From Shewanella mangrovisoli (GTDB lineage Bacteria > Pseudomonadota > Gammaproteobacteria > Enterobacterales > Shewanellaceae), in the NCBI RefSeq assembly GCF_019457635.1, contig NZ_CP080412.1:1984001-2048000 (forward strand): 64,000 nt of DNA, read 5' to 3'. Each line of letters begins with the position of its first letter. Within the stretch, counting starts at the first letter, position 1. Positions 35,289-45,806 of the stretch are shown piece by piece. The notes below the pieces were generated by a model. The model ran no database searches, was not told the DNA's origin, and was given only the letters and a program-made list of their open reading frames with translations. The position numbers were made by a program, and so were the translations under genes.

Positions 35289-36623
35289 TTAGCGTTGGAA
35301 TGGATACACACTTCCCAATTTCATGATTTGGGTGAGCTCATCTAATGCGGTGCGTGATTCAATCACTAATTGCGGATCAGCTAAATCTTGAGTCGATAAA
35401 CGGTCGCGATAGTGCTTATCCACCCAGGTATTTAAACGCGCGAATAAAGCATCGTTAAGTAAAGTGTGTTGATTCACAGCAGCCACTTCTCGTTCATTCA
35501 TGGCAACCCGTAAACGCAAGCAGGCGGGACCGCCACCGTTTTGCATACTTTGTTTCACATCGAAATACAGCACTTGCTTGATTGGCGTATTTAACGTGAG
35601 TAGCTCATTTAAATACGCATAAATGGCCGGATTCTCTTGGCAGTCCGTTGGGGCAATGATGGCCATTTCGCCCGAGGGGAGAGTGATGATTTGGGTATTA
35701 AAGAGGTAGCTCTTTACCGCATCGTTAATCGCCACCTTGGCGGTTGGAACCTCGATAAAGAATAATTCGGTATCGAGTTTTCGTCTTATTTCATCTAACT
35801 TAGCCTGTGTATTTAAGAATGCCTGCTCATGGTAAAACAGCACATTTTGGTTACCCACGGCGATCACGTCATTGTGGAATACCCCTTGATCAATGACATC
35901 GGGATTTTGTTGAATAAAGACGCAGTTATCTTCCTCAAGTTGGTGCAATCTTGCTATCGCCATCGACGCTTCGAGGGTTTGTCTGGCGGGATATTTTTGT
36001 GGTCTCGGCGCATTAGGATTGGTGGCTTCTTGACCGTAAACAAACAGCTCGACCCCAGCATGACCATATTCTTGGCACAGGCGAGTATGATTCGCCGCCC
36101 CCTCATCACCGAAGCTATTATGCTCAGGTAAATGATTATGGTGATGAAAATAGTGGGGATCGTTGAAAGTTGCTGTTAAGATGCGCCCCGTTGTGATGGG
36201 CTCGATACTGCGATGCAACTTATCGACTAAGTTGGCAGGGGTAAAATGCAGTTTACCGTCACGGGTGTCGGCACTGGGCGACACGGTTGCGGCATTCGCC
36301 GTCCACATACTCGAAGCACTGCAACAAGCATTAAGCAGCGCAGGCGCGGTTTTAGCGGCTTGTTGTAATACTTGGGCATCACTGCCAGAAAAACCAATTC
36401 GGCGCAGTGTATTAAGATCTGGGCGCTCTTGTGGCGCTAACATGCCTTGGATCATCCCTAAATCAGCGAGTGCTTTGGCTTTTTGCAAACCTTGTTTAGC
36501 GGCGGCTTTAGGATTTGAGACTAAAGCGGCGTTGTTGAGTGAGGCCACATTGCCAAAAGACAAACCGGCATAATTGTGGGTTGGCCCAACGAGTCCGTCG
36601 AAATTCGCTTCAAAGTGCTTCAT
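35289..36623 (-). CDS. astB: N-succinylarginine dihydrolase
   Basis: AstB is the second enzyme of the arginine succinyltransferase (AST) pathway. It hydrolyses N2-succinylarginine to N2-succinylornithine, CO2 and ammonia. The 444 residues have the family start [18 protein letters not shown]. The catalytic Cys lies in [14 protein letters not shown] near residue 365, and His and Glu residues of the amidinotransferase-like fold are visible (HNDVIAVGN). AAGGAT lies before ATG 36623. The other ast genes are not in this window, so the pathway genes are scattered, unlike the E. coli ast operon. Confidence 0.97.
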   Translation of the reverse strand: MKHFEANFDGLVGPTHNYAGLSFGNVASLNNAALVSNPKAAAKQGLQKAKALADLGMIQGMLAPQERPDLNTLRRIGFSGSDAQVLQQAAKTAPALLNACCSASSMWTANAATVSPSADTRDGKLHFTPANLVDKLHRSIEPITTGRILTATFNDPHYFHHHNHLPEHNSFGDEGAANHTRLCQEYGHAGVELFVYGQEATNPNAPRPQKYPARQTLEASMAIARLHQLEEDNCVFIQQNPDVIDQGVFHNDVIAVGNQNVLFYHEQAFLNTQAKLDEIRRKLDTELFFIEVPTAKVAINDAVKSYLFNTQIITLPSGEMAIIAPTDCQENPAIYAYLNELLTLNTPIKQVLYFDVKQSMQNGGGPACLRLRVAMNEREVAAVNQHTLLNDALFARLNTWVDKHYRDRLSTQDLADPQLVIESRTALDELTQIMKLGSVYPFQR

Positions 36624-36954
36624 TGCTTATCCTTGTGATAGGGAAGGTTATTATTTATTCAAATGGTCCCTGAAGCGACCCAGTATACTGAAGGTTTTTG
36701 TGGGCACAAGCGCACGGTTTTGTGCTCAAAGCGACTTTTTCACGATAAATGCATAACTATTTCTTGCTTGCTGGCAAATAATGAAATATTAGTTTTTAAT
36801 TACGCAATATTATTTTTTTACATTTTTTCAACTTTGATTAAAAAGTGACTCGCTGGTACATATAAAAGAGGGATTAGCTTGAAACTCTCAATGCAACCCT
36901 CTATATATGGAGCCAATTTCCACCTTCTTGAGATTTTTTGGCGCAAATCAAACT
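36624..36954. other. astB-topA divergent intergenic region
   Basis: These 331 bases are very AT rich, especially at 36770-36840, with long T and A runs. They should carry promoters for both genes. A weak topA candidate is TTGATT (36834) with TACATA (36857), 17 bases apart. The frame of topA is open upstream to an ATG at 36907, but that part does not resemble TopA. Confidence 0.4.
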
Positions 36955-39591
36955 ATGGGTAAATCGCTAGTTATTGTCGAATCACCGGCCAAAGCTAAGA
37001 CTATTAATAAATATCTTGGCAAAGAATTCATCGTTAAATCGAGCGTGGGGCATATCCGTGACCTACCAACCTCTTCTTCATCTGACGGCAATGAAAAGGT
37101 GAAATCCGCCGCCGAAGTGAAGAAGATGTCGCCAGAAGAAAAGGCGCGATATAAAAAGGTGAAAGACCACCAGGCGCTGGTGTCGCGTATGGGCGTTAAC
37201 CCTGAAAAGGGCTGGGCGGCTAAATATCAAATCCTACCGGGTAAAGAGAAAGTCGTTAAAGAGCTGCAAGCCTTAGCCGATTCTGCTGACCAAATCTATC
37301 TCGCAACGGACTTAGACCGTGAAGGGGAAGCCATCGCCTGGCATTTGCAAGAGGTGATTGGTGGCGATCCTTCACGGTATCAACGTGTTGTTTTTAACGA
37401 GATCACCAAAACTGCGATTCAAGAAGCCTTTAGTAAACCTTCTGCTCTTGATACCAATATGGTCAATGCCCAACAGGCACGGCGCTTTTTAGACCGTGTC
37501 GTCGGCTTTATGGTGTCACCACTGTTGTGGAAGAAGGTTGCCCGTGGATTATCTGCAGGACGAGTACAATCCGTGGCAGTGCGTCTTGTGGTGGAGCGTG
37601 AAAGCGAAATCAAAGCCTTTGTACCCGAAGAGTTTTGGGATGTGCATGCACAGCTGAATACGCCTGCGAGCGAAGCGCTGCGCATGGAAGTGGTTAAGTA
37701 CTTAGACTCAGCCTTTGAGCCAACAAATGAGCAGCAAGCGTTAGCCGCCGTTCAAGCCTTATCTTCAGCCAGCTTTAAAGTGATCGCTCGCGAAGATAAA
37801 GCGACCCAAAGTAAACCTTCTGCTCCCTTTATTACCTCGACTCTGCAACAAGCGGCCAGTACTCGCTTAGGCTTTGGAGTGAAGAAAACCATGATGATGG
37901 CACAGCGCTTGTACGAAGCGGGTCACATCACTTATATGCGTACCGATTCGACAAACTTAAGCCAAGAAGCGTTAGACAGCGTGCGTGAGATGATCGGCAA
38001 GGAGTACGGCGCCAAGTATTTACCTGCCGAACCGATTCGCTACGGCTCTAAGGAAGGCGCGCAAGAGGCGCACGAAGCGATTCGTCCATCAAACGTGAAT
38101 GTCGAAGCGGCAGCATTAACCGATATGGAGCGTGATGCACAGCGTCTTTATGAGTTGATCTGGCGTCAGTTTGTCTCCTGCCAGATGACACCTGCTCAAT
38201 ACGATGCGACAAAGCTCACTGTGAAGGCGGGTGACTACGAACTGAAAGCGACGGGACGTATCCTGCGCTTTGACGGTTGGACCCGTGTTCAAACCGCATT
38301 GAAAAAGAAAAATGAAGAAGACAATACCTTGCCTTCGGTGAACGAAGGTGATCTGTTGTCTCTGGTCGAATTAGAGCCTAAGCAACACTTTACCAAGCCG
38401 CCTGCCAGATACAGTGAAGCATCATTGGTAAAAGAATTAGAGAAGCGTGGTATCGGTCGTCCTTCAACCTACGCCACCATTATTTCAACGATTCAAGAAC
38501 GGGGTTATGTCAAAGTTGAAAACCGCCGTTTCTATGCTGAAAAAATGGGCGAAATTGTCAGTGAGCGTTTAGTCGGTAGTTTTGCTGAGCTTATGAGCTA
38601 CGACTTTACCGCCAGCATGGAACAGACCCTTGACGACGTCGCCAGCGGTGAGCTGGATTGGAAAAAAGTGCTCGATGGTTTCTATGCCGACTTCACTAAA
38701 CAACTAGAGAAGGCGGAATTGGCACCAGAAGAAGGCGGTATGCGCCTCAATCAAATGGTGATGACCAATATTAAGTGTCCGACTTGCGGTCGCCCAATGG
38801 GGATCCGTACCGGCACAACTGGGGTGTTCTTGGGTTGTTCGGGTTACGAGTTACCACCGAAAGAGCGCTGCAAAACCACCATGAACCTAACGCCAGGCAT
38901 AGAAGCGATTAGCGACAGTGAAGATGCCGAAACCGATGCGCTACGCGCCAAGCATCGCTGTGGCATTTGCGGTACGGCGATGGACAGCTACCTAATCGAC
39001 GAAAAGCGCAAGCTGCATGTTTGCGGTAATAACCCCATCTGTGAGGGTTACGAGGTCGAAGAAGGCCAATTTAAGATCAAAGGTTACGAAGGGCCATTAA
39101 TCGAATGTGACCGCTGTGGCCATGATATGGAACTGAAAAACGGCCGTTTTGGTAAGTATTTCGGCTGTACTAACGAGGAATGTAAGAATACTCGTAAGTT
39201 ACTGAAAAACGGTGAAGCTGCGCCACCAAAAGAAGATCCTATTTATCTGCCAGAGCTGAAATGCAGCAAGTCTGATGCGCATTTTGTGCTGCGTGACGGT
39301 GCGGCGGGGATTTTCTTGGCAGCCAGTACTTTCCCTAAATCTCGGGAAACCCGGGCGCCACTGGTTGAAGAGTTAGTGAAATATCGCGAGCTATTGTGGC
39401 CAAAATATCAGTATCTTGCCGATGCTCCTATCGCCGATGATGAGGGGAATAAAGCGGCGGTTAAGTTTAGCCGTAAGACCAAAGAGCAATATGTGGCGAC
39501 CGAAGTTGATGGTAAAGCAACCGGATGGTCGGCCCATTATGTGAATGGTAAATGGGTGACTGAATCGACGGCGAAGAAAGCCAAAAAGTAA
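36955..39591 (+). CDS. topA: DNA topoisomerase I (type IA)
   Basis: TopA relaxes negative supercoils by single-strand passage. I chose ATG 36955 ([18 protein letters not shown], 878 residues), matching E. coli TopA. An ATG 48 bases upstream would add 16 unrelated residues. The Toprim domain has the VESPAK motif and the acidic TDLDREGEA. The catalytic Tyr is in [10 protein letters not shown] (Tyr327). The C-terminal region carries zinc-finger repeats: [18 protein letters not shown] and [21 protein letters not shown], followed by a basic Lys-rich end. The ribosome site is weak. Two terminator-like hairpins follow. Confidence 0.97.
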   Translation: MGKSLVIVESPAKAKTINKYLGKEFIVKSSVGHIRDLPTSSSSDGNEKVKSAAEVKKMSPEEKARYKKVKDHQALVSRMGVNPEKGWAAKYQILPGKEKVVKELQALADSADQIYLATDLDREGEAIAWHLQEVIGGDPSRYQRVVFNEITKTAIQEAFSKPSALDTNMVNAQQARRFLDRVVGFMVSPLLWKKVARGLSAGRVQSVAVRLVVERESEIKAFVPEEFWDVHAQLNTPASEALRMEVVKYLDSAFEPTNEQQALAAVQALSSASFKVIAREDKATQSKPSAPFITSTLQQAASTRLGFGVKKTMMMAQRLYEAGHITYMRTDSTNLSQEALDSVREMIGKEYGAKYLPAEPIRYGSKEGAQEAHEAIRPSNVNVEAAALTDMERDAQRLYELIWRQFVSCQMTPAQYDATKLTVKAGDYELKATGRILRFDGWTRVQTALKKKNEEDNTLPSVNEGDLLSLVELEPKQHFTKPPARYSEASLVKELEKRGIGRPSTYATIISTIQERGYVKVENRRFYAEKMGEIVSERLVGSFAELMSYDFTASMEQTLDDVASGELDWKKVLDGFYADFTKQLEKAELAPEEGGMRLNQMVMTNIKCPTCGRPMGIRTGTTGVFLGCSGYELPPKERCKTTMNLTPGIEAISDSEDAETDALRAKHRCGICGTAMDSYLIDEKRKLHVCGNNPICEGYEVEEGQFKIKGYEGPLIECDRCGHDMELKNGRFGKYFGCTNEECKNTRKLLKNGEAAPPKEDPIYLPELKCSKSDAHFVLRDGAAGIFLAASTFPKSRETRAPLVEELVKYRELLWPKYQYLADAPIADDEGNKAAVKFSRKTKEQYVATEVDGKATGWSAHYVNGKWVTESTAKKAKK

Positions 39592-39638
39592 CGCCTATTC
39601 TCAATAGGATTTAAGTTCCTTTTCTTCGCGGTATAGGC

Positions 39639-39667
39639 AAATGGGCTCACTTAAGGTGAGCCCATTT
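39639..39667 (+). terminator. topA terminator
   Basis: A 12-bp stem (39639-39650 with 39656-39667) has a TTAAG loop and ends in TTTTG. It is about 50 bases after the topA stop codon. Confidence 0.75.
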
Positions 39668-39751
39668 TGTTATCTAGAGTTAAATACCCGATGACAGCAA
39701 TGACAGTGCTTTATCGATAACCGAGATATTGAGCATCAAAATATCACGCAT

Positions 39752-39782
39752 AAAAAAGCCAAGTCACAGACTTGGCTTTTTT
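39752..39782. terminator. Bidirectional terminator
   Basis: A perfect 14-bp stem (39752-39765 with 39769-39782) has an ACA loop and six-base A and T runs. It mainly serves the minus-strand gene that ends at 39814. Confidence 0.92.
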
Positions 39783-39813
39783 ATGGAAACGTTCCTCATT
39801 TAGAAAAGCGATA

Positions 39814-40593
39814 TCACCATTTCTTCTTGGGTTGAAACAGCATATCGATATCATCTTCTTCATTTTTGGGTCTAGGCGCACTCGGGGCAGAAAGCTTTTG
39901 TGCGCCCATAATCTCATCTAACAGCATTTTGGCTTCATCGACCTTGCGGGCAATAAAAGGGTCATTCGGCGTTTGTGCTTTAATGGCGTGTAGGGTTGCT
40001 AAAGCTTTGGTAACCATTTGCTTAGATGAGCCATATTGCTTCATAAAGCTCGCGGCACGGGCACGAGACAGCATGGAATCGACGTTAATTCGCAGTTGTA
40101 AACTATCGATACGATTCTCTTCCTGGGCAAACACATTGGGATCGACACGACCCTTATTATGCTCGGCACGTAAAATGGCTTTCAGTTTTTTGAGTGTCTG
40201 TACTAATACTAAGATCTGCTTGTCATTATCCGGCAATCTAAAATTTTCGATGGGGGGCATCTGTGGCGTGTTAGATTGCAATGTCTCGATTTGTGACTTG
40301 AGATCGGTAAGACGACGTTGAAAATCCGATTGCTGTTGACTCGTACTTAAAGTGGTGGCGATTTCTAACGCTTCTTGCACACGGCGGTAGAGCACTAAGA
40401 TGATGTGTGTACTACAAGGTATCATCCCAGTGTTGGATAATACGGTTTCAGTTTCATCAATAATTGCGCGTTGACGGGCAAATTCTATGCGACGTTCAGC
40501 CTCAGCACGTTCTTTTTGTTGTTGTATAACGTTAATTCCGATAACAAGCAGTAAAAGTGCACCGATGAGGATCAGAACCAAGGTGAATGTCAT
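39814..40593 (-). CDS. Membrane-anchored coiled-coil protein of unknown function
   Basis: I do not recognise a named family. The 259 residues start with one N-terminal membrane helix (residues 3-22, FTLVLILIGALLLLVIG). A charged helical region rich in Glu, Arg and Gln follows (QQQKERAEAERRIEFARQ), with further predicted coiled-coil at about 70-110 and 140-215. A Pro-rich disordered stretch (SAPSAPRPKNEEDD) and a basic C terminus follow. The topology would leave nearly all of the protein in the cytoplasm. It lies between topA and cysB, convergent with topA and divergent from cysB. Confidence 0.72.
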   Translation of the reverse strand: MTFTLVLILIGALLLLVIGINVIQQQKERAEAERRIEFARQRAIIDETETVLSNTGMIPCSTHIILVLYRRVQEALEIATTLSTSQQQSDFQRRLTDLKSQIETLQSNTPQMPPIENFRLPDNDKQILVLVQTLKKLKAILRAEHNKGRVDPNVFAQEENRIDSLQLRINVDSMLSRARAASFMKQYGSSKQMVTKALATLHAIKAQTPNDPFIARKVDEAKMLLDEIMGAQKLSAPSAPRPKNEEDDIDMLFQPKKKW

Positions 40594-40745
40594 AGCTGTT
40601 CCATTATTTATCTAATTAGGGTAATGCTACAATAAATCAATAAACTAGCATAGATATCTTAGCCTAGGTTATCATTTCTGTCGTATGAAACTTAAGACTT
40701 GTGCTCTATATTCCTATTTGCTTTAATTTTTACTATATACTATAA

Positions 40746-41795
<1,050 letters not shown>

Positions 41796-41817
41796 TTCAA
41801 TAGTGTTAGAGACAATA

Positions 41818-41846
41818 AAAAATGCCGCAATAAATGCGGCATTTTT
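41818..41846. terminator. Terminator shared by cysB and the LuxR-type regulator
   Basis: A 12-bp stem (41818-41829 with 41835-41846) has a five-base loop and A/T runs on both sides, between convergent genes. Confidence 0.9.
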
Positions 41847-41875
41847 ATATGGAATTGACTGCGGTCATAGCCGAA

Positions 41876-42538
41876 TTAGGTCAAATCCACTTTATCCATT
41901 TCAAGCTGACCTAAGGCAATGACGGCTTGTGTACGATTACGGACACCCAGCTTTCTAAAAATCGCGGTGGCGTGGGCTTTGATGGTGGCTTCAGACACAC
42001 CTAAGTCATAGGCGATTTGCTTATTGAGCAAGCCCTCAGCGAACATCTGCAGCACTTTATATTGCTGTGGTGTCAGGTCGGAGAGTTTATTCGCCATCTT
42101 ATCCGTATCATCATCTTCAATCGGGATGATTTCGGCGCCAGCAGGTAACCAGATATCCCCAAATAATACGGCGGTGAGCGCTTCTTTTAAGGTTTCCATC
42201 GAGGCTGATTTAGGAATAAAACCACTGCCGCCATAATGGATAGCACGGCTAATAGTATTGATATCCTCATGGGCCGAAATCACTACCACTGGCAGTTCAG
42301 GGTAGTGGGAGCGAAGGTGGATAAGCGTCGAATAGCCATGGGAGCCAGGCATTTGCAGATCCAGCAAAACCAAATCGTAATTCACAGTTTGTGAATCTAA
42401 CACTGACTGCAACGCATCTGCACTGTCGGCCTCATACCATTGGGTGTGCTCAAAAGCGCTACTGAGGGCTTGACGTAGTGCATTTCGAAACAATGGATGG
42501 TCATCGGCAATAATTATATTTAAGTTTTCTAGCTTCAT
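41876..42538 (-). CDS. Orphan LuxR-type (NarL/FixJ) response regulator
   Basis: It is a two-domain regulator of 220 residues. The receiver has ADDHPLFRNAL at the acidic pocket, the phospho-acceptor Asp60 in DLVLLDLQMPG, and the Lys of GFIPKSAS. The C-terminal LuxR helix-turn-helix is LTPQQYKVLQMFAEGLLNKQ followed by LGVSEATIKAHATAIFRKLGV. No kinase gene is adjacent, so its partner is unknown. A 20-residue acidic linker (PIEDDDTDK) joins the domains. It is a single gene divergent from nothing obvious, with 221 bases between it and the thioesterase gene. Confidence 0.92.
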   Translation of the reverse strand: MKLENLNIIIADDHPLFRNALRQALSSAFEHTQWYEADSADALQSVLDSQTVNYDLVLLDLQMPGSHGYSTLIHLRSHYPELPVVVISAHEDINTISRAIHYGGSGFIPKSASMETLKEALTAVLFGDIWLPAGAEIIPIEDDDTDKMANKLSDLTPQQYKVLQMFAEGLLNKQIAYDLGVSEATIKAHATAIFRKLGVRNRTQAVIALGQLEMDKVDLT

Positions 42539-42695
42539 GGCTTTGTTGGTTATGTTCGTGGCACGTGAAGATTAAACCCAATGTAACAGAAAAGTAATCG
42601 AGGATCCTATTGCTTTATGCAGTAAGATTGACAAAATTTTTATATGTTTCTGGTTGTTATACTTTTGTCTATCAAAAGTGGGCGGGATATTCACA

Positions 42696-42731
42696 TAAAA
42701 ATGAGCCCCAAAACCAAGGGGTTTAAGGGCT
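42696..42731 (-). terminator. Probable terminator of the thioesterase gene
   Basis: On the minus strand AGCCC (complement of 42727-42731) pairs with GGGCT (42704-42708), and an inner AAACC/GGTTT pair closes on a CCTT loop, followed by a T-run. It is an imperfect but plausible terminator 30-60 bases beyond the stop codon. Confidence 0.5.
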
Positions 42732-42759
42732 AGAGTGCGTTATCTTGGCTGACTAAATC

Positions 42760-43191
42760 TTATTCAGCGGTCCACACCTGAGTTGGGTGGCGTTGTTCGT
42801 CAACCGCAACAAAGGTGAATACGCCGCGGATCGCATGCTCGCGATGATCTTGATACATGTCTTCGACGAAAATATTCACTTCCACCTTTAACGAGGTATT
42901 ACCCACATGGATCACGCGGGCGATGAGTTCGGCTAAGGTGCCGGCTGGGATTGGTTTTTTAAAGTCGATTCTATCGGAGCTGACGGTCACTAAGGTTTTA
43001 CGGCAAAAGCGAGTCGCCGCAATAAAGGCGGTTTCATCCATCCAGGCTAACGCTTCGCCACCGAATAAGGTGTTGTGGTGATTGGTGATAGACGGGAATA
43101 CCGCCTTGATCACCCGCGCTTCGGATTGATTGATCCGTTGTTCGATGGCATCAGAAAAGGCGGGGCGGCTAGAGTCGAGCGAGTTTGGCAT
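42760..43191 (-). CDS. Acyl-CoA thioesterase, hotdog fold (YciA/BACH type)
   Basis: It hydrolyses acyl-CoA to free acid and CoA. The 143 residues form one hotdog domain. The family signature HHNTLFGGEALAWMDETAF (about residues 38-56) contains the Asn and Asp used in catalysis, and RIDFKKPIPAGTLAELIARV contributes to the CoA face. The length and motif match short-chain YciA-like enzymes rather than the YdiI or TesB families. It is a single gene. The substrate chain length is not determined. Confidence 0.9.
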   Translation of the reverse strand: MPNSLDSSRPAFSDAIEQRINQSEARVIKAVFPSITNHHNTLFGGEALAWMDETAFIAATRFCRKTLVTVSSDRIDFKKPIPAGTLAELIARVIHVGNTSLKVEVNIFVEDMYQDHREHAIRGVFTFVAVDEQRHPTQVWTAE

Positions 43192-43297
43192 ACGGCAACC
43201 TGAGGTTATGCATTTTTAAAGAGGCGCAATTATAGTGAGTTTTCAATTTGAATGGTAGAAAACGCCTATATCGTTAGGTGTTAAGGTAAAACGAAAA

Positions 43298-43328
43298 GTA
43301 AAAAGGCTTCCAGTGGAAGCCTTTTTAC
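43298..43328. terminator. aroH terminator (bidirectional shape)
   Basis: A perfect 14-bp stem (43298-43311 with 43315-43328) has an AGT loop. It is 15 bases beyond the aroH stop codon and is A-rich and T-rich on either side. Confidence 0.92.
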
Positions 43329-43342
43329 TGTGGGTCATCGAC

Positions 43343-44407
43343 TTATTTACCGAGCAACTCACGTCTATCTCGAGAGGCTTTAGCCAGGTCGCGCAGTAAC
43401 TTTTCCGAGTCATCCCAATGCAGGCACGCATCTGTGATGCTTTGGCCGTAGCATAATGGCTGACCCTCAACCACCTTCTGGTTGCCTTCCTGTAAGAAAC
43501 TTTCGGCCATCACCCCAGCAATTGCCGTGCTGCCCGCGCGCATTTGCGCCATGATATTGTCGGCAACGACTAACTGCTTCAGGTGATTCTTTTCGCTATT
43601 GCCATGGCTAAAATCAACCACCATACGTGGTGTTACATTGACGGACTCAAGTTTTAATCTTGCTTCTTCAATGTCTTGCTCAAAGTAATTCGGCTTTTTA
43701 CCACCACGTAAAATGATGTGGCCGTAAGGATTACCATGGGTGCGATAGACAGACATGGCACCGTCTTTATCCGGTGAATAGAAGATATGTGGCACTTTTG
43801 CTGCGCGCACCGCATCGACGGCGATATTAATATTGCCATCGGTACCGTTCTTAAAGCCTACGGGGCAGGAAAGCGCCGAGGCCATTTCGCGGTGGACTTG
43901 GCTTTCGGTGGTGCGGGCGCCGATAGCGCCCCAGGTGATTAGGTCGGCAATGTATTGACCGTTCACCATATCTAAAAATTCGGTGGCAATCGGTAATTTG
44001 AGCTCCGTGATTTGCTGCAATAACTCACGGGCAATACGTAAACCTTTATTCGGCTCGAAGCTGCCGTCTAAATCAGGATCGGAGATTAACCCCTTCCAAC
44101 CGACGATAGTGCGTGGTTTTTCAAAATACACGCGCATTAAAATGCAGAGATCGTCCTTCAACTCTTGGTGCAATACGGCTAAACGGCGAGCGTAGTCGAG
44201 GGCGGCTTGAGTGTCATGGATAGAGCAGGGGCCAATGATCACTAATAGGCGTTGATCTTCGCCCATAATAATGGCTTCGACTTCACGACGTTGCTGAACG
44301 AGATAATCGGCTGCATCTTGGGTTAACGGGTACTCAGATGCCAGTTGTGCAGGTGAGATGACTTTAGCTAATAAGGAAGTGCGTAATTCGTCTGTTTTAA
44401 TGGTCAT
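43343..44407 (-). CDS. aroH: 3-deoxy-7-phosphoheptulonate (DAHP) synthase, AroH-like
   Basis: It makes DAHP from phosphoenolpyruvate and erythrose 4-phosphate, the first step to aromatic amino acids. The 354 residues match class I enzymes: LLVIIGPCSIHD, MRVYFEKPRT, GWKGLISDPDLDGS, GARTTESQVHREMAS, PVGFKNGTDGN and VDFSHGNS. Details such as the N terminus (TDELRTSLL), EFLDMV, and SPDKDGAMSVY are closer to E. coli AroH (tryptophan-sensitive) than AroF or AroG. Gene context agrees, because E. coli aroH also follows ppsR. It uses PEP, the product of PpsA encoded nearby. The ribosome site is weak. Confidence 0.93.
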   Translation of the reverse strand: MTIKTDELRTSLLAKVISPAQLASEYPLTQDAADYLVQQRREVEAIIMGEDQRLLVIIGPCSIHDTQAALDYARRLAVLHQELKDDLCILMRVYFEKPRTIVGWKGLISDPDLDGSFEPNKGLRIARELLQQITELKLPIATEFLDMVNGQYIADLITWGAIGARTTESQVHREMASALSCPVGFKNGTDGNINIAVDAVRAAKVPHIFYSPDKDGAMSVYRTHGNPYGHIILRGGKKPNYFEQDIEEARLKLESVNVTPRMVVDFSHGNSEKNHLKQLVVADNIMAQMRAGSTAIAGVMAESFLQEGNQKVVEGQPLCYGQSITDACLHWDDSEKLLRDLAKASRDRRELLGK

Positions 44408-44869
44408 TCAAAATACCGAGCTTGCGTGCGGCGCTTTTCGCCAGATTGCCTCGGATTATAACGAATCGAACAGCATTGCACAGTGCCAATTGTGTTAATT
44501 GTCGGCAACTGTGCAATGAATTTGATTTAAGTTAGACCTATTTAGCCTAAATCGAGGGACTCGATTGTCTCGTTCGAAATCACGATGATTAGGGCGTGTT
44601 GACGTTTCGAGATTAGATTTTGTTCGTTCTGGCAAGCATGTGCTCGCGAAACGAGGAATGATGTGTAGTTATTCTACCCAAATGACGAGCGGCTCTTATG
44701 ACAGAAAGTAAGAGCAAGGGCTTGCCAGACGAACCCTTCGGGCAGCATTTGGCTGGCGTTTCTGCCGCGTTATCGTCCGTTTATGTAGAATAACTACACA
44801 GCACGGACTCTGCCTTGCATAAACGCCAGCCAAATTGCTGCAAAAATAACCCTGAGACGTCAACACGCC
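44408..44869. other. aroH-ppsR intergenic region with inserted element
   Basis: The region is 462 bases. Bases 44408-44588 lie upstream of aroH and should hold its promoter; I could not pick it with confidence. The remainder is the repeat element described separately. Without that insertion the gap would be about 180 bases. Confidence 0.6.
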
Positions 44870-44873
44870 CTAA
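44589..44873. mobile_element. MITE-like element with 17-bp terminal inverted repeats
   Basis: TTAGGGCGTGTTGACGT (44589-44605) and its perfect complement (44857-44873) bound a 285-bp noncoding stretch. If the element is taken as GGGCG...CGCCC, it is flanked by TA on both sides (44590-44591 and 44871-44872). That is how IS630/Tc1-mariner type transposons insert. It has no transposase and so would be a non-autonomous element. Inside are three further inverted pairs: 44622-44637 with 44717-44731 (one-base indel), 44662-44677 with 44785-44800 (perfect, 16 bp), and 44742-44761 with 44821-44841 (one-base indel). Neighbouring pairs interlock rather than nest. The element's right end completes the ppsR stop codon. 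Confidence 0.8.
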
Positions 44874-45682
44874 AACATATGACGTTCTAAGCCTGTCACG
44901 TCCAAAATTTTAGTGGCGATTTCTTCGACCGAGTGGTTGGTGGTGTCGATATAAGGAATACGTTCACGTTTAAACATCATCTCGACTTCTTTTACCTCTA
45001 AACGACACTGCTTTAAGGACGAGTAGCGGCTGTTTTCCATGCGGCTTTGGCGAATCTCGTGTAAGCGCACCGGATCAATGGTTAAGCCGAACAACTTTTT
45101 CTTATTGCGTTTTAACGCTTCAGGTAGTTTCAGGTTATCCATATCGTCTTCAGTGAACGGATAGTTGGCCGCTTTAATGCCAAATTGCATCGATAAATAG
45201 AGGCTAGATGGGGTTTTACCGCAGCGAGACACGCCAAGTAGGATTAAATCGGCCTGATCCATGTGTTTCATGGTTTGGCCATCGTCATTGTCCATCGCAA
45301 AATTGATGGCATCGATACGGGCTTCGTAGCCGTGATTAGCTTTCCCGTGGGTGCGATGTAACACCGGAGAGGCGCTAACGCCTAAATGTTGTTCAAGTGG
45401 TGCAACGAAGGTATTTAAAAAATCGTAATCGAGACCTTCACTCGAATAAATAATGTCCCGAATTTCAGGTTTTACGATCGAATGGAACACTAACGGCCTT
45501 TCACCTGTTGTAATAAAACAATCATTAATTTGTCGTTTAACGTTCTCGGCTTTTGCCAATGTTTCAACAAATGGAATTGTAAGTGACTCAAATTCTAATG
45601 GAAATTGCGAGAGTACTGCATGCCCAAAAACCTCAGCTGTGATCGCTGTCCCGTCGGAGATGTAAAATACCTTTGGTGCCAT
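44870..45682 (-). CDS. ppsR: Phosphoenolpyruvate synthase regulatory protein (PSRP)
   Basis: PpsR is a bifunctional enzyme with ADP-dependent kinase and Pi-dependent pyrophosphorylase activities. It switches PpsA off and on by phosphorylating a Thr next to its catalytic His. The 270 residues (DUF299 fold) include the start [17 protein letters not shown] and a P-loop [15 protein letters not shown] near residue 149. Length and motifs match E. coli YdiA. The gene is divergent from ppsA, separated by 124 bases, as expected for a dedicated regulator. Its TAG stop codon is TA plus the first G of the inserted repeat element. Before insertion the site would have read TAA, so the protein is unchanged. 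Confidence 0.95.
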
Positions 45683-45806
45683 ACTGACCTCTTGTAGTAA
45701 TAAAATTACAAATAAAATTATAGATTTACGCTGCTTCGGCGGGAGTGTAAAATGCCGCTGCCCTCGTGTGAAGGGGCCACTGAAATAAACTTGCGGAGAT
45801 AGAACT

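Noticed and set aside
36907..36954. N-terminal extension of TopA from ATG 36907
   Set aside because: The 16 added residues do not resemble TopA, whose family start [15 protein letters not shown] is at 36955.
44589..44873. Intact insertion sequence or CRISPR-like array
   Set aside because: There is no transposase ORF, and the inner repeats are inverted and not evenly spaced, so it is neither an autonomous IS nor a CRISPR array.
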